The notes under the pieces: generated by a model
Databases searched by the model: none
What the model saw: the letters and a program-made list of their open reading frames with translations, nothing else
What the model was told of the DNA's origin: nothing
Shown here: positions 33,050 through 41,817 of the stretch, piece by piece
Numbering within the stretch: position 1 is the first letter of the stretch
Layout of the letters: every line of letters begins with the position of its first letter
Position numbers and translations under genes: made by a program
Source of the DNA: Ruminococcaceae bacterium UBA7080
GTDB lineage: Bacteria; Bacillota; Clostridia; Oscillospirales; Acutalibacteraceae
Length of the DNA: 64,000 nt
Reading direction: 5' to 3'
NCBI GenBank assembly: GCA_002493595.1
Contig: DKZG01000011.1
Span: 22,588 to 86,587, forward strand

Positions 33050-36000
33050 ATGAAAGGCTCGGGTTTTAAAATTACTCCCGTTAAAATATTAATATGCCAG
33101 GTTTTTGTGTTTATCTGCCTGTTAATGTTTCCTTTGAATGCACAGGCTTTTGATGCATCTGCTTTGTATGAAAATAAGCCTGTGCAAAGCGGGGAGCCTC
33201 TTTATTATGTTGTTGATGACAACAGCTGGGTTGTATCTGAAAATTGCTGGCATAAATGTATTTATGATCATTCTGATTATGAATCTGTTATTGCCTCTGT
33301 TCGACAGGCTATGTATAACCGTGAAAAACAGTATTCTACTTATTTTTGCGTTGATAAAAAAGCTTCCTGCGATGATATTTATAAGGTATTCAATATTATC
33401 AGCAGAGGTGTATATCAAGATAAACTGTCACCATTCGGCGGAGATTATCTTGAATACATGAGCCGTATTGAACTGGATGGTAAATCAGGAAGACTTGCAG
33501 CTTCAGACGCAAATGATCAATATGATTTTTACCGTATAACTGTTCATATTGATAATCGCACCACTAAGCAAGAGGAGGAGATGGTTGCTGCTTATCTTAA
33601 TAACTTTAATGATATTTATATTAAAAACAATGAAGTTATCAGTAATGCTGATGAAGACGACAAAAAGTATTATATTGTAAAGACAATCTACAATTTTCTT
33701 GCAAAAAATACAGCCTATGACACGGAGGTCTATCAGGATAAATATGATACGGGCAGTGAGCGGTATAGGTATTCACATACTGCATACGGTGCTCTTTTTG
33801 GTAATACAGAGGGTGCATATAATCCTGAAAGCTTTAATATTGATGAAAAAATTAATCTTGGCTATCAAAAGGACAGCCAAGGGCTTTTCAGAATTTATAA
33901 CCGCAGTCAGGGCCGTGCAGTTTGTGATGGGTATTCGCTTGTTTTTTATTATCTGTGTAAGTTAAACGGCATTGATTGTCGGATTGTCATGGGGGATTAT
34001 GTAAACGGCAGGGAGTCGGATGCGCATGCATGGAACATGGTGTATCTTAAGGATTATAATGATGACGATTTTATCTGGTATTCGGTAGATGTTACCTTTG
34101 GTTGTCAGAAAAGCAAAAAAATATCCAACGTATTTACAATTATAGATTATTCGTATTTTCTTCGCGGCTATGAAAATGATGCATTCTCTTCACAAAATCA
34201 TCAGCAGGTTTTTGATGAATATCAATCTAATTCTGTAAGCAAAAGTGATTATGAATTTGAAATTGCTTCGCTTGATACCGAAAAGCTTAATACAGTTATA
34301 ACGCGCAGACGTGAAGAAAATGCTGATAAAACTTTTGTTGATACAGGTGAATATAATCTTGAGGATTATCTGATTATTTCGGCTGACGGCGGCTGTTACA
34401 AGCTTGACAAGGATAACGAATATAATTTTATTCGCTCAAAGGGATTTACCTATTATAGCACAGGCTATTATTACAGCTGTGATTTTGTGGATTTGGCAGA
34501 GGGTGTAGAATATACCTGCAAGGATAAGTTTATACATGATGCAGGCAAATATGATTTTGAGCTTCTCACTATTAAAGGCCGTTCGGTGCAAAAGAAAATT
34601 TCGGTTTCACCTCTTTATATGGGTGACTGGTCAAATTATGATTTGGATTTGACAAAATATCCTGAAAGGGCATATTTCAACGGCAGTGATATTTTGATAG
34701 GAGCTGAAATTTATGATAATTCGAGAGCTCAGCTTGAAAACGGGCGTGACTATGAGATTTATTGTTATTTAAACGGTGATCAGGATAAGCTTAACACCAA
34801 TCCTCACAATCCGGGCGATTATACCATAAGAATTGCATATAAAGGCAATTATAGTGGCTATGTCGAGGTTCCGTTTTATGTGCTGAAGGCTGATTTATCA
34901 CAGCTTACTCCGGTGGAAAAAATGGATGTGACCTATGGTGCTGACATAAAGAAAAGCTGTGCATCGCTGCGTTTAGGCGATGTTGTTTTGATAAGCGGTA
35001 CAGATTATAAGGTTGATATTGTCGGCAGTCTTAATTACGGTGAGAAGGGAAAGGTTGTTATAACCGGTCTTTCGGACAGCAAGTATGTTCAGTCGGGTAC
35101 TTATACGCAATGGGATTATATTGTCAGCAGGCAATACAATATATCCTCTCTTTTCAATAATAAGTATATTACAAATGCAAAATACAAGTACACAGGCAAG
35201 GCAATAAAGCCTGATGATTTTAAACTGAGCTATATAGATTCCTCGTCGAATAAAAAAATCGAACTGAAAAAAGGCAGGGACTATATTATTAAGTCCTATA
35301 GCGATAATGTTAAAGCCGGGACAGGAAAGGTGACTATTGTGTTTTCCGGTAATTATACCGGTACTGCCGTAATGAAATTTTATATTGAATACGGAAAGCT
35401 GTCTATATCCTGCTCAGACATGACTTACAATGGTAAAACTCAGTATGCAAAGCCCACTGTGAAGCTCGGAAATGCAGTGCTGAAAAAGGATGTGGATTAT
35501 ACAGTCAGCGCTAAAGCAGTTTATCCCGGAGTTTATCAGGGCAGCATAAAGGGTAAGGGGGCTTTTTCCAAAATATCGGGTACTTTTATTTATTATATAA
35601 AGCCGGCTTCTCTTTCAAAGGTTAAAGTTTCAACAACTCAAAGTTCAATAAATGTGTCCTGGGCTAAGCAGGGAAGCAATTGCATTTATGAGGTGTATGT
35701 ATATGATATCTCAAAGAAAAGCTGGCGCAGAATTGCACAAACCGGTAATTCATCTTATAAAATCACCTCTGTATATGTTCGTGGCAAGAAAACGGCTGTT
35801 AAGCCCAATACGCAATATAAAATTAGAGTAAGGGCAGTGCTTAAAGGCAAAGTAAACTCAAAAGCTTTTGAAAAATGCGCAGCATATAAAGAACTGAGCA
35901 CCCGTACATTGCCTAAAAAGCTTTCGGCTAAGGTTTCACGCAGCGGCAAAAATGCACTTAAACTTACTTGGAAAAAGGATAGCACTGTATCCGGTTATCA

Positions 36001-36196
36001 AGTTTATTGTTCAACATCAAGTAGTTTTAAAAGCGGTGTTAAGTGTGTAACAATCCATAAAAATAAAAATTATGCCTATACCTTTAAAAAGCTTAAAAAG
36101 GGTAAAACCTATTATCTAAGAGTGCGCTCGTTTAAAAAGGTCGGAAAAACGACTTACTATTCTGCCTATTCAAAAGCACTTAAAATAAAGCTTTAA
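33050..36196 (+). CDS. Secreted transglutaminase-like protein with Ig-like and FN3 domains
   Basis: The 1,048-residue protein starts with a signal peptide (about 1-33). A transglutaminase-like core (about 210-370) carries a full Cys-His-Asp triad: C292 (AVCDGYS), H326 (AHAWNM) and D347 (SVDVTF). Beta-rich repeats follow (about 530-850), with the recurring pattern of a YTG/YNG-K start and a KGNYSG or SGNYTG close, like bacterial MBG/Ig-like modules. Two fibronectin type III domains end the protein (about 855-950 and 958-1048). No membrane anchor or sorting signal is seen. It could be a cross-linking enzyme or peptidase at the cell surface; many such domains act as proteases. AGGAGGG precedes the ATG. 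Confidence 0.85.
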   Translation: MKGSGFKITPVKILICQVFVFICLLMFPLNAQAFDASALYENKPVQSGEPLYYVVDDNSWVVSENCWHKCIYDHSDYESVIASVRQAMYNREKQYSTYFCVDKKASCDDIYKVFNIISRGVYQDKLSPFGGDYLEYMSRIELDGKSGRLAASDANDQYDFYRITVHIDNRTTKQEEEMVAAYLNNFNDIYIKNNEVISNADEDDKKYYIVKTIYNFLAKNTAYDTEVYQDKYDTGSERYRYSHTAYGALFGNTEGAYNPESFNIDEKINLGYQKDSQGLFRIYNRSQGRAVCDGYSLVFYYLCKLNGIDCRIVMGDYVNGRESDAHAWNMVYLKDYNDDDFIWYSVDVTFGCQKSKKISNVFTIIDYSYFLRGYENDAFSSQNHQQVFDEYQSNSVSKSDYEFEIASLDTEKLNTVITRRREENADKTFVDTGEYNLEDYLIISADGGCYKLDKDNEYNFIRSKGFTYYSTGYYYSCDFVDLAEGVEYTCKDKFIHDAGKYDFELLTIKGRSVQKKISVSPLYMGDWSNYDLDLTKYPERAYFNGSDILIGAEIYDNSRAQLENGRDYEIYCYLNGDQDKLNTNPHNPGDYTIRIAYKGNYSGYVEVPFYVLKADLSQLTPVEKMDVTYGADIKKSCASLRLGDVVLISGTDYKVDIVGSLNYGEKGKVVITGLSDSKYVQSGTYTQWDYIVSRQYNISSLFNNKYITNAKYKYTGKAIKPDDFKLSYIDSSSNKKIELKKGRDYIIKSYSDNVKAGTGKVTIVFSGNYTGTAVMKFYIEYGKLSISCSDMTYNGKTQYAKPTVKLGNAVLKKDVDYTVSAKAVYPGVYQGSIKGKGAFSKISGTFIYYIKPASLSKVKVSTTQSSINVSWAKQGSNCIYEVYVYDISKKSWRRIAQTGNSSYKITSVYVRGKKTAVKPNTQYKIRVRAVLKGKVNSKAFEKCAAYKELSTRTLPKKLSAKVSRSGKNALKLTWKKDSTVSGYQVYCSTSSSFKSGVKCVTIHKNKNYAYTFKKLKKGKTYYLRVRSFKKVGKTTYYSAYSKALKIKL

Positions 36197-36203
36197 TTAC
36201 AAA

Positions 36204-36249
36204 ATTAAAAGTCCCTGCAATTTATGATGTAATTGCAGAGACTTTTAAT
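36204..36249. terminator. Bidirectional terminator between converging genes
   Basis: ATTAAAAGT pairs with ACTTTTAAT and an inner CTGCAATT pairs with AATTGCAG, with short T runs in both directions. Confidence 0.85.
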
Positions 36250-36263
36250 CTTTATATCAACAA

Positions 36264-37574
36264 TTAGTAATCTACTTTCATTGGTTTGCCGCCGTTTTCT
36301 CTCGATTCATCTGCAAGATAAACGCAAAGATGACCTGCTACCGAGTCAAATATGGAGGTGCATGCAAGGCTTGGTGTTTCACCATGGATAAACTTAACGA
36401 AATCAGCGGTTAATCTTTCATCACCGCCGCCGTGGCCGCCGTATGCACCAACCATATCGCCTGTAACATTTAGGTCAACCTCTTCAATATCGCATTCACC
36501 GTTATGCGCTTCCGGTGATGGATTTATTTTGGAGACATAGAATTTAGATTCCTCAAAATTGCCGTAAATCTCACCTTTTGTGCCGATAATATGTATTTTT
36601 CTAAGTGATTGCGATGAACCGCCGACCATATTGTGTGTACCGGTTGCGCCGCTTGCAAAATTAACAAGCACGGATTGATGGTCAACTACATTGTTATCGC
36701 ATTTGTAAATGCATCTTGCATATGGACTGTCGCTTTTCATCAACTCTATTTTATCTTCAATAGTCGGATGATCAATATGCTCAAGTGCATCCCAGACATA
36801 AAACGCCCACCTGTCCGGATGGTCAATATAGAGGCGTTTGGTGGAAAAATCACAGGTGTCAACATAAGGGCAGTCTTTCATACAAATCGTACCTGCACCT
36901 TTTGGTGCATTTTCGGGCTTGAACTGATATTTGCTGCCGAAGGATGAGATGGAAACGGGCTTTGTTTCACTCATAAACCACATCATAAGATCTATATCAT
37001 GGCAGCATTTGGCCAGCAGCATGGATGTGTGGCATTTGTCAGAGTTAGCCCACTTACCTCTGATATATGACGTTGAAAGGTGATGGTATGATACATGCTC
37101 GGTCGTTTGTATGTTAATAATATCACCGATTTCTCCGCGGGCAACACGCTCCTTGATTGCGTAATAAAAAGGAGTATATCTTAAAACATGGCAAATCATA
37201 ACTTTGGAGTTGTTTCTTTTGGCACAGTCAACAAGCTCGCGCATTTCTGCCTCATTTACTGCAAATGGCTTTTCAAGCAGCATATCATAGCCGGCATTTA
37301 AAAGAGGGACAGCAGTTTCTATATGCTGTTCATCCATAGTTCCGTTGATAATCGTATCAGCGAGTTTTCCTTTTTCGGCAAGCTCCTGGGCAGATTCGAA
37401 GCACATATCCTGATTAAATCCAAAATATTCCATACAATGTCTGCGTCTTACCGGATTGGGGTCTGCAACACCTACAATTTTCAGCAGTTGCGGATTGGTT
37501 TTGGCAAGCTGGCTGTAAACCATGGCTCTGTGGCCTGCACCTACAATGATTGCCGTGACAGGTGATTTTTTCAT
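36264..37574 (-). CDS. Gfo/Idh/MocA family oxidoreductase
   Basis: The 436-residue protein has an N-terminal NAD(P)-binding Rossmann fold (VGAGHRAM) and the EKPFAVN motif with the usual Lys and Pro, then the alpha/beta C-terminal domain. It is longer than the typical 330-390 because of an insertion around residues 220-290 with five cysteines (CMKDC, DTC, RCIYKC) that may bind metal. Members oxidise sugars, inositols or sugar acids; no sugar-utilisation gene is adjacent, so the substrate is open. AGAGG precedes the ATG. Confidence 0.88.
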   Translation of the reverse strand: MKKSPVTAIIVGAGHRAMVYSQLAKTNPQLLKIVGVADPNPVRRRHCMEYFGFNQDMCFESAQELAEKGKLADTIINGTMDEQHIETAVPLLNAGYDMLLEKPFAVNEAEMRELVDCAKRNNSKVMICHVLRYTPFYYAIKERVARGEIGDIINIQTTEHVSYHHLSTSYIRGKWANSDKCHTSMLLAKCCHDIDLMMWFMSETKPVSISSFGSKYQFKPENAPKGAGTICMKDCPYVDTCDFSTKRLYIDHPDRWAFYVWDALEHIDHPTIEDKIELMKSDSPYARCIYKCDNNVVDHQSVLVNFASGATGTHNMVGGSSQSLRKIHIIGTKGEIYGNFEESKFYVSKINPSPEAHNGECDIEEVDLNVTGDMVGAYGGHGGGDERLTADFVKFIHGETPSLACTSIFDSVAGHLCVYLADESRENGGKPMKVDY

Positions 37575-37606
37575 AGTGTTTACCTCTGATATAAAATGTT
37601 TTTTTT

Positions 37607-37635
37607 ATAATATACCTATCTAAATGAAAATTCAA
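37607..37635 (-). promoter_or_regulatory. Promoter of the Gfo/Idh/MocA gene
   Basis: On the minus strand TTGAAT (37635-37630) and TATTAT (37612-37607) are 17 bp apart. Confidence 0.65.
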
Positions 37636-37687
37636 TATCATAATAAAATTTTCTGCGAAAATCTTTTATCCTCATCTGTTTTCAATC

Positions 37688-37716
37688 TTGACAGGTAAAT
37701 ATAATAATCATATAAT
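37688..37716 (+). promoter_or_regulatory. Perfect-consensus sigma-A promoter of the ABC exporter
   Basis: TTGACA and TATAAT are separated by 17 bp, an exact consensus match. The start is predicted near 37723, giving a leader of about 25 nt with AAGGTGAG before the TTG start codon. Confidence 0.85.
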
Positions 37717-37747
37717 AATTGAAATTATAGAAATATAAGGTGAGAAT

Positions 37748-39460
37748 TTGAAAAAACTTCTTGTTTATTTAAAGGGATACATCACACAGTGTGTGCTTGC
37801 ACCGCTGTTTAAGCTTCTGGAGGCTTCTTTTGAACTGATAGTTCCTCTTGTAATTGCATCCATTATTGATATCGGTATTAAAAATAATAATATATCCTAT
37901 ATTTTAGGCAGAAGCGGAGTTTTGGTTATACTTGCACTTGTGGGTATGATTGCTGCTATCACAGCCCAGTATTTTGCAGCAAGAGCGGCAACAGGCTTTG
38001 GCAGGAAGCTAAGGCATTCGCTTTATGAAAAAATTCAAACACTTTCGTTTAATGAGCTTGACCATATTGGTACATCGACCTTGATTACAAGGATGACTAA
38101 TGATGTCAATCAGGTGCAAAACGGTGTTAATCTTGTTTTAAGGCTTCTGTTGAGGTCTCCGTTTATTGTTATAGGCGCAATGGTAATGGCGTTTTTTATA
38201 GATGCAAAATGCGCATTGATTTTTCTTGCTGCGATTGTTTTGCTGTCAGTTGTGGTTTTCGGAATTATGACATTTACGATTCCAAGACACCGAAATATTC
38301 AGGCAAAGCTTGATGATGTTACACTGATTACACGTGAAAATCTTTCCGGTGCAAGGGTTATAAGGGCGTTTACCGGGGAGGAAAATGAAATTCATGAATT
38401 TGCACAGCGTAACAATGCCCTTTCATCCCTGCAAAAGGGTGTAGGTAAAATTTCGGCACTGCTGAATCCTGTGACATATGTCATAATCAATATTGCTATT
38501 GTTGTCCTTGTTTATACGGGTGCACTTCGAGTTGATGCCGGTGATTTATCACAGGGTCAGGTCGTTGCTTTGTATAATTATATGAGTCAGATTTTAATAG
38601 AATTGATTAAGCTGGCAAATCTAATTGTAACGGTTACAAAAGCATTTGCCTCGGCTGACAGGATTAATAATGTGTTTGAGCAGAAAAATACTCTTGAACA
38701 CAATAATAACTGCGCACAATCAAATGCCTTTATTGAATTTGATCATGTGTATTTAACCTATAAAAATGCGTCGGATAAAACCCTCAGCAATATATCATTT
38801 TGTGCCAATAAGGGTGATATTATAGGGGTTATCGGCGGTACAGGTTCCGGAAAATCGAGTCTCGTTTCCTTGATTGCACATTTTTATGATGCGAGTTCGG
38901 GCTGTGTTTATGTCGGCGGTAGTGATGTTAAAAGTCTTGACGATGATACGCTCAGAGATAAAATCGGATTTGTTCATCAAAAGGCTGCGTTATTTAAAGG
39001 AACTGTGCGTGACAATATGAAATGGGGTAAAAAAGATGCCACGGATGAAGAAATAATGTTGGCGCTTAAGCAGGCCCAAATTTATGATATGATTATGGAA
39101 AAGGGCGGACTTGATTTTAATATTGCTCAAAATGGGGCAAATCTTTCCGGTGGGCAAAAGCAGAGACTTTGTGTTGCACGTGCGCTTGTCAGAAAGCCCG
39201 AAATTCTTGTGCTTGATGATTCATCATCAGCTCTTGACTTTGCTACTGAGGCAAGGCTTAGAGAAGAGATATACCGCTTGTCATATAATCCTACTGTATT
39301 TATTGTCTCCCAGCGTGCATCATCGGTTATGAGTGCGGATAAAATTCTTGTGCTTGATGATGGTGAATGTGTAGGGCTTGGTACACATAACGAGCTGCTT
39401 GAAAGCTGTGAAGTGTATCATGAAATCTATTCCTCTCAGTTTGCAAAGGAGGGAGAATAA
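37748..39460 (+). CDS. ABC exporter half-transporter, degenerate ATPase site subunit
   Basis: The 570-residue protein has six membrane helices (about 1-310) and an ATPase domain. Walker A is GGTGSGKSS (K369) and the signature is LSGGQKQR. The Walker B aspartate is D490, but the next residue, normally the catalytic Glu, is D491, and the switch histidine is replaced by Q522 (VSQRAS). This is the degenerate half of a heterodimeric exporter (TM287/288 or BmrCD type). It shares one base with the next gene, its likely partner. The substrate is unknown; drugs, lipids or peptides are all possible. Confidence 0.93.
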   Translation: MKKLLVYLKGYITQCVLAPLFKLLEASFELIVPLVIASIIDIGIKNNNISYILGRSGVLVILALVGMIAAITAQYFAARAATGFGRKLRHSLYEKIQTLSFNELDHIGTSTLITRMTNDVNQVQNGVNLVLRLLLRSPFIVIGAMVMAFFIDAKCALIFLAAIVLLSVVVFGIMTFTIPRHRNIQAKLDDVTLITRENLSGARVIRAFTGEENEIHEFAQRNNALSSLQKGVGKISALLNPVTYVIINIAIVVLVYTGALRVDAGDLSQGQVVALYNYMSQILIELIKLANLIVTVTKAFASADRINNVFEQKNTLEHNNNCAQSNAFIEFDHVYLTYKNASDKTLSNISFCANKGDIIGVIGGTGSGKSSLVSLIAHFYDASSGCVYVGGSDVKSLDDDTLRDKIGFVHQKAALFKGTVRDNMKWGKKDATDEEIMLALKQAQIYDMIMEKGGLDFNIAQNGANLSGGQKQRLCVARALVRKPEILVLDDSSSALDFATEARLREEIYRLSYNPTVFIVSQRASSVMSADKILVLDDGECVGLGTHNELLESCEVYHEIYSSQFAKEGE

Positions 39461-41199
39461 TGAACAGCAAAATGACGCTTAAAAAGGTATTAACCTATAT
39501 TGACAAGTATAAGCATTATCTTGTTTTGTCCATGATATTTGCTGTCGTGAGTGTATCTCTTACGCTCTATGCCCCTATACTTATCGGGCGTGCGATTGAT
39601 TGTATTGTTGCACCGGGCAGTGTGGATTTTGAGAAAATCGGCAGCATATTGTTTCAGCTTGTTATGATTATAGCAGTCACTGCGCTGGTACAGTGGCTTA
39701 TGAACGTGTGCAATAACAAAATTGCCTATAATGTTTCGCGTGATTTAAGGTACAAGGCTTTTGTTAAAATTGAAAGCTTGCCATGTTCCTACCTGGATGC
39801 ACATTCTAAAGGTGATATAGTCAGCCGTGTAATAAACGATGTTGATCAGCTTTCGGACGGTTTGTTAATGGGTTTTACTCAGTTTTTTACCGGTGTTGTA
39901 ACAATAATCGGCACGATAGGCTTTATGTTTTCAATAAATGCCTGGATTGCCCTTGTTGTTATTCTGGTTACACCGCTTTCATTCTTTATCGCAAGGTTTA
40001 TTGCAAAAAGGACTTACAAGATGTTTTCGCTTCAGTCACAGACAAGGGGCGAGCAGACCGCCTTTATTGATGAAATGGTTTCAAATCAAAAAATAGCGGA
40101 TGCATATAATATGGACAGCGAAAATTTAAAACGATTTGATGATATCAATAACCGCCTTGCAGAGTATTCATTAAAGGCAACCTTCTTTTCATCCATTACA
40201 AATCCCGCAACGCGCTTTGTAAACAGTATTGTTTATGCTGCTGTGGCGCTTTTCGGTGCGATTCTTGCTGTTAACGGTGGTATAACCGTTGGTATACTTT
40301 CAAGTTTTCTTGCATATGCAAATCAGTATACCAAACCTTTTAATGAGATAAGTTCTGTTGTTACGGAGCTTCAGAATGCACTGGCTTGTGCAGGACGTGT
40401 GCTTAAGCTGATTGAGGAGGAAAGTGTTACTCCCGAGCGTGATAATGCCTTAGAACTTGAAAATCCTAATGGTGAAATTGAAATCAGAAATCTTGCCTTT
40501 TCCTATTCGCCTGATAAGGCGCTTATTACAAATTTAAATTTGAAGGTTAAGCAGGGGATGACTGTTGCAATTGTAGGTCCTACAGGATGCGGTAAGACTA
40601 CGCTGATTAATCTTCTTATGCGGTTTTATGATGCGAACAGTGGTGAAATTTTGCTGGATGGTAAAAATATTTTGGATATTACGCGAAATTCACTGAGAAA
40701 AAATATAGGTATGGTGCTTCAGGATACCTGGCTTAAGAGCGGTACGATTGCCGAAAATATTAAGCTTGCCAATCCCGACGCCTCAGACGATGAGGTTGTT
40801 GCAGCAGCAAAGGCGGCACATGCGCATTCCTTTATCAAGTGCCTGCCTCAAGGCTATGATACCTTCATCGGTGAGGATGGCGGTTCACTTTCTCAGGGCC
40901 AGAAACAGCTTTTATGTATAACTCGGCTTATGCTTTCACCGCCTCCGATTCTTATTCTGGATGAAGCAACTTCATCGATTGATACAAGAACCGAAATAAA
41001 AATTCAAAATGCGTTTAACAAGCTTATGAAGGGCAGAACAACATTTATTGTTGCCCATAGACTTTCAACTATAAAAAATGCGGATGTTATTCTTGTTATG
41101 AATGACGGCGATATTATTGAGCAGGGCAGTCATAAGGAGCTGTTTGACAAGAAAGGTTTTTATTATAAGCTTTATAATTCTCAGTTTCCCAAGGTATAA
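39460..41199 (+). CDS. ABC exporter half-transporter, catalytically complete subunit
   Basis: The 579-residue partner has six membrane helices and an ATPase domain with the full set: Walker A GPTGCGKTT (K379), Walker B LILDEATSSID with E502, and switch H533 (VAHRLSTI). The signature is altered to LSQGQKQ, with Gln replacing Gly. In heterodimeric exporters the non-canonical signature of one chain pairs with the degenerate site of the other, so both halves fit together. The start ATG overlaps the stop of the upstream gene (TAATG). Confidence 0.94.
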   Translation: MNSKMTLKKVLTYIDKYKHYLVLSMIFAVVSVSLTLYAPILIGRAIDCIVAPGSVDFEKIGSILFQLVMIIAVTALVQWLMNVCNNKIAYNVSRDLRYKAFVKIESLPCSYLDAHSKGDIVSRVINDVDQLSDGLLMGFTQFFTGVVTIIGTIGFMFSINAWIALVVILVTPLSFFIARFIAKRTYKMFSLQSQTRGEQTAFIDEMVSNQKIADAYNMDSENLKRFDDINNRLAEYSLKATFFSSITNPATRFVNSIVYAAVALFGAILAVNGGITVGILSSFLAYANQYTKPFNEISSVVTELQNALACAGRVLKLIEEESVTPERDNALELENPNGEIEIRNLAFSYSPDKALITNLNLKVKQGMTVAIVGPTGCGKTTLINLLMRFYDANSGEILLDGKNILDITRNSLRKNIGMVLQDTWLKSGTIAENIKLANPDASDDEVVAAAKAAHAHSFIKCLPQGYDTFIGEDGGSLSQGQKQLLCITRLMLSPPPILILDEATSSIDTRTEIKIQNAFNKLMKGRTTFIVAHRLSTIKNADVILVMNDGDIIEQGSHKELFDKKGFYYKLYNSQFPKV

Positions 41200-41211
41200 A
41201 CCTATAAAAAA

Positions 41212-41242
41212 AGCAGCCTGATTGCATTGTAATCAGGCTGCT
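41212..41242. terminator. Terminator between the ABC genes and spoVAC
   Basis: AGCAGCCTGATT pairs perfectly with AATCAGGCTGCT. A run of seven T residues follows on the minus strand, so it is a strong spoVAC terminator and a weaker one for the plus-strand ABC genes. Confidence 0.85.
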
Positions 41243-41262
41243 GTCATATGGTTTTTATTTTA

Positions 41263-41706
41263 TCAGTATAATTTGAATATATAGATGATAAGGCCGTACA
41301 AAAATGATGATCCGATTCCATATACAATAACCGGTCCGGCAATAGTAAACATCTGCGCGGCGGTACCGAGAATGAAGCCCTCATGCTGGAATTCAAGAGC
41401 AGGGGATACAACCGAATTGGCAAATCCTGTGATCGGTACGATTGTACCTGCGCCTGCGTGGCGCGCAATTTTGTCAAATACACCAATGCCTGTTAATATT
41501 GCGGTGAGTATGATTAACACACCTGAGGTTCCTGCCTGAACTTCTTTTTCACCGAGTCCTGCATTTTTTAAAAGCTCGGTTATCACCTGACCCAGTGTGC
41601 AGATAGCACCGCCGATCAAAAATGCTTTTATGCAGTTTAATATGATTGGCGAATTTGGGCTTGCTTTATCGGCCATTTTACTATAATCGTCTTTGCTGAT
41701 ACTCAT
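41263..41706 (-). CDS. spoVAC: Stage V sporulation protein AC
   Basis: SpoVAC is a membrane protein of the spore inner membrane, proposed to act as a mechanosensitive channel for dipicolinic acid. The 147-residue product has the family features NCIKAFLIGGAICTLGQ, FDKIARHAGAGTIVPITGFA and the EFQHEG loop, with about four membrane helices. ATG 41706 follows GGGAG by eight bases. It stands alone, 23 kb from spoVAD, instead of in the usual spoVA cluster. I could not identify a forespore sigma-G promoter with confidence. Confidence 0.92.
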   Translation of the reverse strand: MSISKDDYSKMADKASPNSPIILNCIKAFLIGGAICTLGQVITELLKNAGLGEKEVQAGTSGVLIILTAILTGIGVFDKIARHAGAGTIVPITGFANSVVSPALEFQHEGFILGTAAQMFTIAGPVIVYGIGSSFLYGLIIYIFKLY

Positions 41707-41723
41707 ATAAATCACTCCCGTGG

Positions 41724-41739
41724 ATATTGTTTACAATAT
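41724..41739. repeat. Inverted repeat in the spoVAC / ABC ATPase divergent region
   Basis: ATATTGT and ACAATAT are separated by TT, midway between spoVAC and the divergent ATPase promoter. It could be an operator. Confidence 0.4.
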
Positions 41740-41755
41740 TATAATAATTATACTC

Positions 41756-41784
41756 TTGACTTTTATGATTATATCTTGTAATAT
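41756..41784 (+). promoter_or_regulatory. Probable promoter of the lone ABC ATPase gene
   Basis: TTGACT and TAATAT are separated by 17 bp. Confidence 0.45.
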
Positions 41785-41817
41785 TTTAATATACTAATTG
41801 TAATTTGGAGGAAAATT

